Assembly (NCBI GenBank): GCA_944320355.1
Contig: CALUHC010000039.1
Coordinates: 1 to 64,000 of the forward strand
Reading direction: 5' to 3'
DNA: 64,000 nucleotides
Source: an uncultured Prevotella sp.
GTDB taxonomy: Bacteria > Bacteroidota > Bacteroidia > Bacteroidales > Bacteroidaceae
Positions 26,295-33,125 of this stretch are shown in pieces. Position 1 is the first letter of the stretch. Every line of letters starts with the position of its first letter. The notes beneath the pieces are model-generated. The model saw only the letters and a list, made by a program, of their open reading frames with translations. It was not told where the DNA came from and did not search any database. The translations under genes were made by a program, and so were the position numbers.

Positions 26295-26705
26295 ATGCTA
26301 TTCGTAGTCGGATTGTTAAGAAAATACCCGCTTGCGTCGCTGTGCGTGGCGGCAATTTGGTATCTGTCTTTTTTCACGCCGCCACGCACTGAACTCGACA
26401 ACGTGGCGTTCATAGACAAGTGGGTTCACATAGTCATGTACGGCGGAACGTGCGCTGTGGCGTGGGGCGAATATATCCTGCGCAACGGGCACAGGCATAT
26501 CACCCCGAGGGCAATCGCCTTCGGTTGGCTCGCGCCCATACTCATGAGCGGGGCCATAGAGCTGTTGCAGGCCTACTGCACCGGCGGCAGGCGCAGCGGC
26601 GACTGGCTCGACCTGGCCGCCAACGCCACCGGCGTCACCCTTGCTCTTGCTGCCGGATGGCTTGCCGCTCGGCTTCGCTCCAGGCGCAGAAAGGACGGCG
26701 AGTGA
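26295..26705 (+). CDS. VanZ-like small membrane protein
   Basis: 136 residues, four hydrophobic helices: KYPLASLCVAAIWYLSFF, then DKWVHIVMYGGTCAVAWG with the D-K-x-x-H motif of the family, a helix ending GAIELLQAY, and RRSGDWLDLAANATGVTLA with the D-x-D/N turn. VanZ-like domains lie in the inner membrane; VanZ itself gives low teicoplanin resistance, but most homologues have no known role. TAATTTTG at 26267-26274 is its -7 box. Its last 71 bp overlap the 3' end of the CYTH gene on the other strand. Confidence 0.8.
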   Translation: MLFVVGLLRKYPLASLCVAAIWYLSFFTPPRTELDNVAFIDKWVHIVMYGGTCAVAWGEYILRNGHRHITPRAIAFGWLAPILMSGAIELLQAYCTGGRRSGDWLDLAANATGVTLALAAGWLAARLRSRRRKDGE

Positions 26706-27150
26706 GGCTGGAGTTGTAGAAACGGCGGTCGCCGGTGACCTCGTCGCCAAGGAATGGGGGCCGCTCGAAAGGCTCGTCCGTGCTCCGCAGCTCCACCTCG
26801 GCCACCACGAGGCCGTTGTTCTCGCCGTGGAACTCGTCGACCTCGAACGTGTGGCGCCCGCAGTCCACGAGCCAGCGGGTCTTGTCTATGGCTCCCGGCT
26901 CGCACAGGCGGAACAGCTCTTCGGCCTCGGCGGGCGTTATCTCCTTCTCGAACTCGTAGCGGCTCAGGCCGCCGTCCGCGCTCGGCCCCTTGATGGTGAG
27001 GTAGCCGCGGTCGCCGCGCAGGCGCACACGCACGGTGCGCCCTCGGTCGCTGCAGATGTAGCCCTGCCTGATGCGGCTGCCGCCGCGCGCCATGTCCTTG
27101 TAGCCTTCGCCCCTGACGAGGAACTTGCGCTCAATCTCCTGTCCGCTCAT
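26635..27150 (-). CDS. CYTH-domain triphosphatase-like protein
   Basis: 171 residues. EIERKFLV at residues 5-12 is the E-x-E-x-K signature of the triphosphate tunnel family. Conserved strands follow (IRQGYICSD, VRVRLRGDRGYLTIKGPS, YEFEKEITPAEAEELF, VDEFHGENNGLVVAEVEL). Members hydrolyse tripolyphosphate or, as class IV cyclases, make cAMP; activity is not predictable here. The last 25 residues, a hydrophilic tail, are encoded in the overlap with the vanZ-like gene. Confidence 0.88.
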   Translation of the reverse strand: MSGQEIERKFLVRGEGYKDMARGGSRIRQGYICSDRGRTVRVRLRGDRGYLTIKGPSADGGLSRYEFEKEITPAEAEELFRLCEPGAIDKTRWLVDCGRHTFEVDEFHGENNGLVVAEVELRSTDEPFERPPFLGDEVTGDRRFYNSSLTRRPFCAWSEAERQAIRQQEQG

Positions 27151-27159
27151 CGGTTGCCT

Positions 27160-27303
27160 TTATTGCATTATGTTGAACGTGTAAAGCACGAACAATATGG
27201 CCAGCAGCACCAGGACGATGAATATCCAGTTGACTATCTTCTTGGCCTTCTTCTCTTGCTGCGCCTCGTATGCCGCGCGGCGTGCCTTTCCTTTGTCACT
27301 CAT
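27160..27303 (-). CDS. 47-residue single-pass membrane peptide
   Basis: ATG at 27303, TAA at 27160-27162. Starts MSDKGKARRAAYEAQQEKKA, a basic cytoplasmic segment. One membrane helix follows (IVNWIFIVLVLLAILFVLY) and a five-residue tail. It lies 9 bp upstream of the CYTH gene on the same strand, so probably is translated with it. The codon pattern and the clean charge-then-helix design argue for a real gene. Family and role unknown. Confidence 0.65.
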   Translation of the reverse strand: MSDKGKARRAAYEAQQEKKAKKIVNWIFIVLVLLAILFVLYTFNIMQ

Positions 27304-27502
27304 AGTCTTATGTTTTTAGTATTGTTGTTATGCAAACGGACAGCCGGCTGTGAGGCCGGTCGCCTTTGTTGTTGTCTCCCTGACGGGTCCATGCACGCTC
27401 TTCTGCCGAGGCGTATGGCCGCCAGCGGGCCGATGTCCGTTAATTACGGCAACCGCAGGGCGGCCGCCTTCCGTTGACTCCTGCCGCCTCCCGCAAACCG
27501 GT

Positions 27503-28624
27503 TCACTCCTCGTCGTTCACCGGGAACTCCATGAGGTAGGCCTTGATGAAGCCGTCTATCTTGCCGTCCATCACGCCGTCCACGTCGGTTGTCTGGTAGT
27601 TGGTGCGGTGGTCCTTCACGCGGCGGTCGTCGAAGACGTAGCTGCGGATTTGGCTTCCCCATTCTATCTTCTTCTTGCCGGCCTCGATTTTGGCCTGCGC
27701 CTCCAGCCTTTTCTTCATGGCGCGGTCGTAGAGCTGCGACTTGAGGAGGCGCATGGCGTTGTTGCGGTTCTCGAGTTGCTTGCGGCTCTCGGTGTTCTCG
27801 ATGAGTATTTCCTCCTCTTCGCCGGTGTCGGGGTCAACGTACTGGTAGCGCAGGCGCACGCCTGTCTCCACCTTGTTGACGTTCTGTCCGCCCGCGCCTC
27901 CGCTGCGGAAGAGGTCCCAACTGACGCGCGCCGGGTCGACGTAGACCTCTATGGTGTCGTCGACGAGCGGCGTTACGAACACGCTGGCGAAGCTCGTCAT
28001 GCGCTTGCCCTGTGCGTTGAACGGCGAGACGCGCACCAGGCGGTGGACGCCGTTCTCGCTCTTCAGGTAGCCGTAGGCGTACTCGCCGCCCTCTATCTCC
28101 ATGGTCACGCTCTTTATTCCGGCCTCGTCGCCGTCCTGCAGGTTGCTGACGGTCACCTTGTGGCCGTGTGCTTCGGCCCAGCGCATATACATCCTCATGA
28201 GCATCTGCGCCCAGTCCTGGCTCTCGGTGCCGCCCGCGCCGCTGTTTATCTTCATCACGCAGTCCATGGGGTCTTCCTTCTGCCGCAGCATATTCTTCAG
28301 CTCAAGGTCCTCTATGGCCTTGATGGCGCGGTCGTAGTCGGCGTCCACTTCCTCTTCGGTCACCATGTCTTCCTTGTGGAAGTCGAAGGCCAGCTGCAGC
28401 TCGTCGGCGCAGGTGCGCACCTCGTTGTAGCCGTCTATCCAGCGCTTTATGCCCTTCACCTTCTTCATTTGCTCCTCGGCCCGCTTGGGGTCGTCCCAGA
28501 AGTCGGGAGCCTGGGTGCGCAGGGTCTCTTCCTCGTATTCTACTTTCTTCTTGTCTATGTCCAGGTAACGGTGCAGCGCTTCGGCGCGTTCCATCACGTC
28601 TTTCAGTTGTTCTGCGGTAATCAT
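27503..28624 (-). CDS. prfB: Peptide chain release factor 2, without the frameshift site
   Basis: 373 residues. The stop-codon recognition motif SPF occurs in VRVSPFNAQGKRM. The GGQ loop is in SGGAGGQNVNKVETGVRL. RF2 releases peptides at UGA and UAA. Many bacterial prfB genes need a +1 frameshift at a UGA near codon 26. Here the same place (LHRYLDID, residues 17-24) is continuous: TAC CTG GAC stands where TAT CTT TGA C would be, and no other in-frame stop occurs. The leader is the heptamer repeat shared with purE. Confidence 0.95.
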   Translation of the reverse strand: MITAEQLKDVMERAEALHRYLDIDKKKVEYEEETLRTQAPDFWDDPKRAEEQMKKVKGIKRWIDGYNEVRTCADELQLAFDFHKEDMVTEEEVDADYDRAIKAIEDLELKNMLRQKEDPMDCVMKINSGAGGTESQDWAQMLMRMYMRWAEAHGHKVTVSNLQDGDEAGIKSVTMEIEGGEYAYGYLKSENGVHRLVRVSPFNAQGKRMTSFASVFVTPLVDDTIEVYVDPARVSWDLFRSGGAGGQNVNKVETGVRLRYQYVDPDTGEEEEILIENTESRKQLENRNNAMRLLKSQLYDRAMKKRLEAQAKIEAGKKKIEWGSQIRSYVFDDRRVKDHRTNYQTTDVDGVMDGKIDGFIKAYLMEFPVNDEE

Positions 28625-28678
28625 ATATTTAGTTTTGAATTTTGAGTTTGGAGTTTTGAGTTGTCGCTGCGCGATTTG
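28625..28678 (-). repeat. Seven-base-periodic leader before prfB
   Basis: On the minus strand AATCGCGCAGCGACAAC is followed by CAAACTC, AAAATTC and AAAACTA words ending at TATATG, where ATG is the prfB start. It aligns with the purE leader at 19570-19625 almost base for base. Confidence 0.7.
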
Positions 28679-28799
28679 GAGTTCTCCGATTTTGAATTGG
28701 CTGGCGGAGTGGGTGGGTTGAGTCGCGGGATGGGGTGGGTTGACTCGCTGGATGGACCGGACTGCCGCACTGCCTGTCTATTGCCAATTAATCAACTAA

Positions 28800-28952
28800 C
28801 AATCGTGCGGCGACAATTCGTAACCCTTAATTCGTGATTCCCAATTCTTCATCGCGCGGCGGCAATTCGCGGCTCTCAACTCGTGATTCCCAATTCTTCG
28901 TCGCGTAGCGACAATTCGTAACTCTCTGCTCTTAATTCCTGATTCACTCTTC
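28800..28952 (+). repeat. Three tandem copies of a 47-bp module
   Basis: Modules start at about 28806, 28852 and 28900. Each has a TCGCGnnGCGACAATTCG-like head followed by TTCGTGATTCCCAATTCTTC-type words. The head equals the GCGCAGCGACAAC part of the purE and prfB leaders. The array runs into the last codons of the acyl-CoA ligase gene. The 28680-28800 stretch shows nothing else. Confidence 0.65.
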
Positions 28953-30752
28953 GTACATGCGGTCTATCTCTGCCTTGTAGTTCTCGTTGATGACGCTCCG
29001 CTTCAGCTTCAGCGTGTTGGTGAGCTCGCCTCGCTCCATGCTGAAGTGGTGTGGCAGCAGCGTTATGCGCTTCACCTGCTCGTAGTGTGCCAGCTGTTGC
29101 TGTAGCGTGTCTATGCGGTGCATCATCATGCGCTGCACCTTGGCGTTGGCGCACAGGTCCTCGCGGCTCTCGAATGGTATGCCGTGGGCGCGGGCGAACT
29201 CCTCCACGAGGCGGTATTCGGGTATGATGAGCGCCGAGACGAACTTGCGCTCGTCGGCTATGATGGCTATCTGGTCTATGTACTTGTCCACGAGCAGCTT
29301 GGCCTCTATGGCCTGCGGGGCGATGTACTTGCCGTTGGAGGTCTTGAAGAGGTCTTTTATCCTCTCCTTGAGGAACAGCTCCCCGCCCTCCAGGTAGCCC
29401 GCGTCGCCGGTGCGGAAGTAGCCGTCGGGGGTGAAGGCCTCCTTGGTCAGCTCGGGGCGGTTGTAGTATCCGCTGGTTATGGTGGGCCCTTTGAGCAGTA
29501 TCTCGCCCTCGGGGCTTATCTTCACGTCGAGCCCGTCGATGGGCTTGCCCACCGAGCCTACGGTGAAAGGCTCGCCCAGGCGGTCGCACGACACGGTGGC
29601 GAGGCTCTCCGTGAGGCCGTAGCCCACTATCATGTTGAGCCCTATGGTGTGGACGAACTCCTCCACCTCCTTAGACACTGTGGCGCCGGCTGTGGGGAAG
29701 ATGTTGGGGCGCTCAAGGCCAAGCTCGTGGCGGACGAGGCTGAACACGGTGCGGTTCATCATCTCGTACTCCATCTTCAGCTTCATGGGCGGGCGCAGCC
29801 CGCGGGCCACGTAGTCTATGTTGTGGCGGCGGCCCACGGCCAGCGCGTTCCTGAACAGGGCGCGCTTGACGGGGTTGGCGCGGTCTATCTGCTCCTGCAC
29901 CCCGGCGTAGACTTTCTCCCAGAAGCGCGGCACGGCGCTCATGCTCGTGGGGTGGGTCTCGCGCATTGACTGCTGTATCTCAAGCGGGTTGGTGTTTATT
30001 ATCAGCGTGGCCCCCATGGATATGCTGAGCAGCGCCCAGCCTTTCTCGAATATGTGGGCGTAGGGCAGGAAGCTCATCACGCGGTCGCGCCCGGTCACGG
30101 GCACGCACTTGCCGTTGGCCACGAGCGCGGCGTGGTATTGACCGTGCGTGAGCACCACGCCCTTGCTGTCGCCCGTGGTGCCGCTGGTGTAGAGTATGTT
30201 GGCCACGTCGGCGTGGTTTGCGCTACCGGTGCGGCTCTCCACCTCGGCGGCCGCGCCGGGGGCGCCGGCCAGCTTCAGGAAGTCGCAGTAGTAGAGGGCG
30301 TTGGGGTCGTGGGTGCTGATGCGCACCGAGCGGTCGAAAATCACTATCCGCTCCAGCAGGGGGCACAGGGCGAACACGCGGTGGGCCTTGTCATACTGCT
30401 CCTGCTCGCCCACAAAGAGCACCCTTATCTTGGCGTCGTTGAGCATGAACTGTATCTGCTGCTCGCTGCTCGTGGCGTAGAACGGCACCGTGACGGCCCT
30501 TGCCTTCCACGCGCCGAAGTCGCAGGCTATGTACTCCACGCAGTTCTGCGAGAACACGCCCACGTTTTCCTGCGCCTGCACGCCGAGTGCCAGCAGCGCC
30601 TCTGCCGTCGCGCTTGCCGCTCCTTCGAGTTCGCCCCATGTCCATGACTCCCATTTCTTGCTGCCGAACTTGCGGAACACCACGGCCTCGTCGTCGTGGC
30701 GTTGCTCTCCGTAGTCGCGCAGCATCTGCGCAAAGTGTTTGGTATTCTGCAT
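28944..30752 (-). CDS. Long-chain acyl-CoA ligase (AMP-forming)
   Basis: 602 residues from ATG 30752 (MQNTKHFAQMLRDYGEQR). The open frame continues upstream through a repeat, but the promoter at 30854-30884 rules that out. The nucleotide loop YTSGTTGDSKGVVLTHGQ is near residues 183-200. GYGLTESLATVS, GYFRTGDAGYL and KTSNGKYIAPQAIE follow in the order of FadD-type ligases. It activates fatty acids to acyl-CoA at the inner membrane. The C-terminus is encoded in tandem-repeat DNA, so its last residues (EIDRMYEE) may vary between strains. Monocistronic. Confidence 0.9.
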   Translation of the reverse strand: MQNTKHFAQMLRDYGEQRHDDEAVVFRKFGSKKWESWTWGELEGAASATAEALLALGVQAQENVGVFSQNCVEYIACDFGAWKARAVTVPFYATSSEQQIQFMLNDAKIRVLFVGEQEQYDKAHRVFALCPLLERIVIFDRSVRISTHDPNALYYCDFLKLAGAPGAAAEVESRTGSANHADVANILYTSGTTGDSKGVVLTHGQYHAALVANGKCVPVTGRDRVMSFLPYAHIFEKGWALLSISMGATLIINTNPLEIQQSMRETHPTSMSAVPRFWEKVYAGVQEQIDRANPVKRALFRNALAVGRRHNIDYVARGLRPPMKLKMEYEMMNRTVFSLVRHELGLERPNIFPTAGATVSKEVEEFVHTIGLNMIVGYGLTESLATVSCDRLGEPFTVGSVGKPIDGLDVKISPEGEILLKGPTITSGYYNRPELTKEAFTPDGYFRTGDAGYLEGGELFLKERIKDLFKTSNGKYIAPQAIEAKLLVDKYIDQIAIIADERKFVSALIIPEYRLVEEFARAHGIPFESREDLCANAKVQRMMMHRIDTLQQQLAHYEQVKRITLLPHHFSMERGELTNTLKLKRSVINENYKAEIDRMYEE

Positions 30753-30853
30753 GATTGTGAGTTTAATGGTTTGTTGTCTGGCGCGCGCCTCGGCTCGCCC
30801 CTTTGGCTGCGGCAAGTCCGCCACGCCTTTTGCGGCTGCGGCTTGGCATACTG

Positions 30854-30884
30854 CAAAAATACTGAAAATATTGTAAAGGACAAA
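30854..30884 (-). promoter_or_regulatory. Promoter of the acyl-CoA ligase gene
   Basis: On the minus strand TTTG (30884-30881), 19-bp spacer, TATTTTTG (30861-30854). It sits about 100 bp before the chosen start. Confidence 0.65.
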
Positions 30885-30990
30885 GAAAACCGCCCAAACT
30901 TTTGCTGTGGCGGGGGCAGAAATGTCGCGCCGGGCGCGCCCCTTCAGGGCATGGCCGTGGAGGTCGGAAAACGCCGGGCGCGTGGCCGGT

Positions 30991-31103
30991 CTGCGATATG
31001 TGCCGTTTCGCACTGCGAAACGCGCCGTTTTGGGCGATGAAACGTGCCGTTTTGCAAGCCAAAACGGGTCGTTTCGTAACGTGTTGAGCGTCAGGTGGTT
31101 GCG
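30991..31103 (+). repeat. Family A palindromic array, copy 4
   Basis: Units GATATGTGCCGTTTCG, GAAACGCGCCGTTTTGG, GAAACGTGCCGTTTTGC and AAAACGGGTCGTTTCG, then a flank GTGTTGAGCGTCAGGTGGTT that matches copy 5 (37941-37960). Confidence 0.75.
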
Positions 31104-31421
31104 CGTCCCCTTGCGCAGGGCATGAAAAAATGGCACCATGCTCCGCCCGCCGGCGGTGGTGCCATCACCTCTCTTAATGTACTCTATATGTTTAACTGTT
31201 ACCCTGTCGGAAGTGATGTATCACAAATGATTACATACTATATCATACAATTGGTCGAAAAAGTTATTGTGTAAAATAAACATCAGAAAAGAGTTATGTT
31301 ATCGTCCGCCCGCTCCGGGGGCGTGCCCTCGCGGGTGTCCCCCTTTGCCCGGCGCTTGCCCCTGCCGGGGCCGCGCCTCGCCGGCACCCTCCCCTCGCGG
31401 GGCAGGCGCCGGCACGGCGGT
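31104..31421. other. Gene-free spacer with a very GC-rich block
   Basis: 31170-31290 is AT-rich without a clear promoter. 31300-31420 is very GC-rich, with nested short inverted repeats (GCCCCTGCCGGGGC; GCCGGC ... GCCGGC). It follows the OmpA-family gene on its strand and may fold into its terminator. Confidence 0.4.
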
Positions 31422-32531
31422 TCATTTTGTTATGCTTATAGCGGCCCGGTTGCGGTCGTTCTCGGCGAACGGCTGCACGCGCGAGCCCTTGCTGTCGGTT
31501 GTTATCCTCGCCGGGTCTATGCCGTGGCGCTTCTCCAGCATCCCGGCCACGGCCTTGGCCCTCAGCGCCGATATCCGGTCGTTCACGGCGTCGGTGCCGG
31601 TCTGCGCGTCGGCATATCCCGTTATGGTCACCTTGGCGTCGGGGTTGGCCTTCAGGTAGTCGGCCAGCTCGGCCACCTTGGCGGCCTCGGCCTCAGATAT
31701 CTCGGCCGAGTTTATCCTGAAGAACACGTCGCGGCGCATCTCCTCGGGCTGCGGCTTGGGTGCCGGCTCGGCCTTGGGCTCGGGCTTCTCGTCCACCACG
31801 GGCGGTGCGGGGGCCGGAGCCTCCTGCGCCGGCACGGGCGCCGGCACGCGCTTGCGGTGCGTCTTGCCGAGGTTTATCTTTATGCCTGCCAGGGCGTTGA
31901 AATACCAGTCGGGCTGGCCGGCGTCCTTGGAGTTGTACTTGTCGGAGGTCACGTTGGCGTTGCCCTCGATGCCTATCGAGACGGCGTCCGACAGGCGGAA
32001 GTCCACGCCTATGCCGGCGCGGCCCACGGGCCTGGCCTTGGTGCCCTCCCAGAGGTATGCCATCCGGTATCCCTGGCGGTCTATGTCGGCGGCCTCGTCG
32101 TTGCCGAAGCCGATGTTGACCCCACCGCCCACGAAGGCGGTCACGCCCACCACGCGGCGCGGGTTGAACCCGCCGATGGCGTCAGTGAGGCTGAACACCA
32201 CGTCTACGGCCGGGGCCACGTAGTTGTACTTGTATGTTATGTTCCTCGCCGGGCCGTCGGCCGTGTATCCGTTGAATCCCCCGCGGCTCTGCCACGCGCC
32301 CACAGAGAGCCTCGCCCCGAGCCACGGCAGGAACCTGTATCCGCCGGCCACCTGCACCGCCGGCGAGATGAGGTCGCCGAAGGCGGCCTCGCCGAGTGTG
32401 TACTGCGCGCCTCCCTGCACCTGCAGGTAAGCGTGCGGGCGGAACTCATAGCCCGCCTCCTGTTGCTGTTGGGCCGTTGCCGTGAGCGACATTGCCATCG
32501 CCGCGGCAACCAGTGTATGTCTCTTTCTCAT
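31422..32531 (-). CDS. OmpA-family outer-membrane protein
   Basis: 369 residues from ATG 32531. Signal peptide 1-20. Residues 25-230 form an eight-strand-like beta barrel (alternating hydrophobic and aromatic strands). A Pro/Ala/Glu linker spans about 235-265. The OmpA peptidoglycan-binding domain covers about 268-369: FFRINSAEISEAEAAKVAEL, VTITGYADAQTGTDAVNDRIS, then the R-A and N-R positions (SKGSRVQPFAENDRNRAAIS). It tethers the outer membrane to the wall. Lies 20 bp after the small lipoprotein gene, probably in one unit. Confidence 0.9.
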   Translation of the reverse strand: MRKRHTLVAAAMAMSLTATAQQQQEAGYEFRPHAYLQVQGGAQYTLGEAAFGDLISPAVQVAGGYRFLPWLGARLSVGAWQSRGGFNGYTADGPARNITYKYNYVAPAVDVVFSLTDAIGGFNPRRVVGVTAFVGGGVNIGFGNDEAADIDRQGYRMAYLWEGTKARPVGRAGIGVDFRLSDAVSIGIEGNANVTSDKYNSKDAGQPDWYFNALAGIKINLGKTHRKRVPAPVPAQEAPAPAPPVVDEKPEPKAEPAPKPQPEEMRRDVFFRINSAEISEAEAAKVAELADYLKANPDAKVTITGYADAQTGTDAVNDRISALRAKAVAGMLEKRHGIDPARITTDSKGSRVQPFAENDRNRAAISITK

Positions 32532-32551
32532 AGTCCAAGTACTTTTAAATG

Positions 32552-33031
32552 TCATTTCACCTTTGATTTGTCAGAGAGTTCCAGATACCACTGCGAGCCG
32601 ATGCGTTGCGGTGCGAACGTCACGCGGATGGTGTTCTGTATGCTGTCGCGAGGGTCTTTCTTGAAGAATTCAATGGCGTATGCCACCGTGACGCGGTTTG
32701 CGTTGACAAACTCCATGTCCGCCACGCGGTAACTCAGCACGGGAAATGTCTTTTGCTGGGCGCGTATCCGCTGCTCTGTCGCCTCGGACAACGGCATCAC
32801 GCTGTCGTCCACAATGGTGCGGAGCATGGCCGTGGCCTTGTCGTATTCCTTGTTCTTCACGCACTCAAGGTATTCGGCGGTGAGCCTCAGCACCTCCGTG
32901 GTGTCTGCTTTCACGAATGTCGGTATGGTGTCCTTGTGCTTTCCGCTGTCTGACGAGCAGCCCGAGCACGCCCCGAACCCTATCGCCGCGGCCACGAGTA
33001 TCAGCGCTGTTATTACGTAATTCTTCATCAT
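32552..33031 (-). CDS. Small lipoprotein, DUF4878-like
   Basis: About 159 residues from the ATG at 33031 or 33028. The signal peptide ends at IGFGAC (lipobox Cys about residue 21-22), then SGCSSDSGKHKD. A mature domain of about 120 residues is of the NTF2-like fold seen in DUF4878: EVLRLTAEYLECVKNKEYDKA helix, and a final YLELSDKSK strand. The function is unknown. Between the giant coiled-coil lipoprotein gene and the OmpA-family gene. Confidence 0.6.
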   Translation of the reverse strand: MMKNYVITALILVAAAIGFGACSGCSSDSGKHKDTIPTFVKADTTEVLRLTAEYLECVKNKEYDKATAMLRTIVDDSVMPLSEATEQRIRAQQKTFPVLSYRVADMEFVNANRVTVAYAIEFFKKDPRDSIQNTIRVTFAPQRIGSQWYLELSDKSKVK

Positions 33032-33039
33032 TGTCAAAT

Positions 33040-33082
33040 ATTTAGGAAAGAAAGGCACCCTCTCTTTATCAAGAAAAGATGC
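33040..33082 (-). terminator. Hairpin after the giant lipoprotein gene
   Basis: On the minus strand GGAAAGGCA pairs with TGCCTTTCTTTCC across a purine-rich loop, followed by TAAATATTT. It would separate the giant gene from the small lipoprotein gene. Confidence 0.5.
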
Positions 33083-33125
33083 CTTTCCGACTATATAAAC
33101 TTAGTGCTCTGCTTGTCCTGTGATG

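Noticed and set aside
30753-31139. N-terminal extension of the acyl-CoA ligase by 129 residues
   Set aside because: The extension reads through a family A repeat array and past a full promoter at 30854-30884; MQNTKHFAQ at 30752 matches the usual start of the enzyme.
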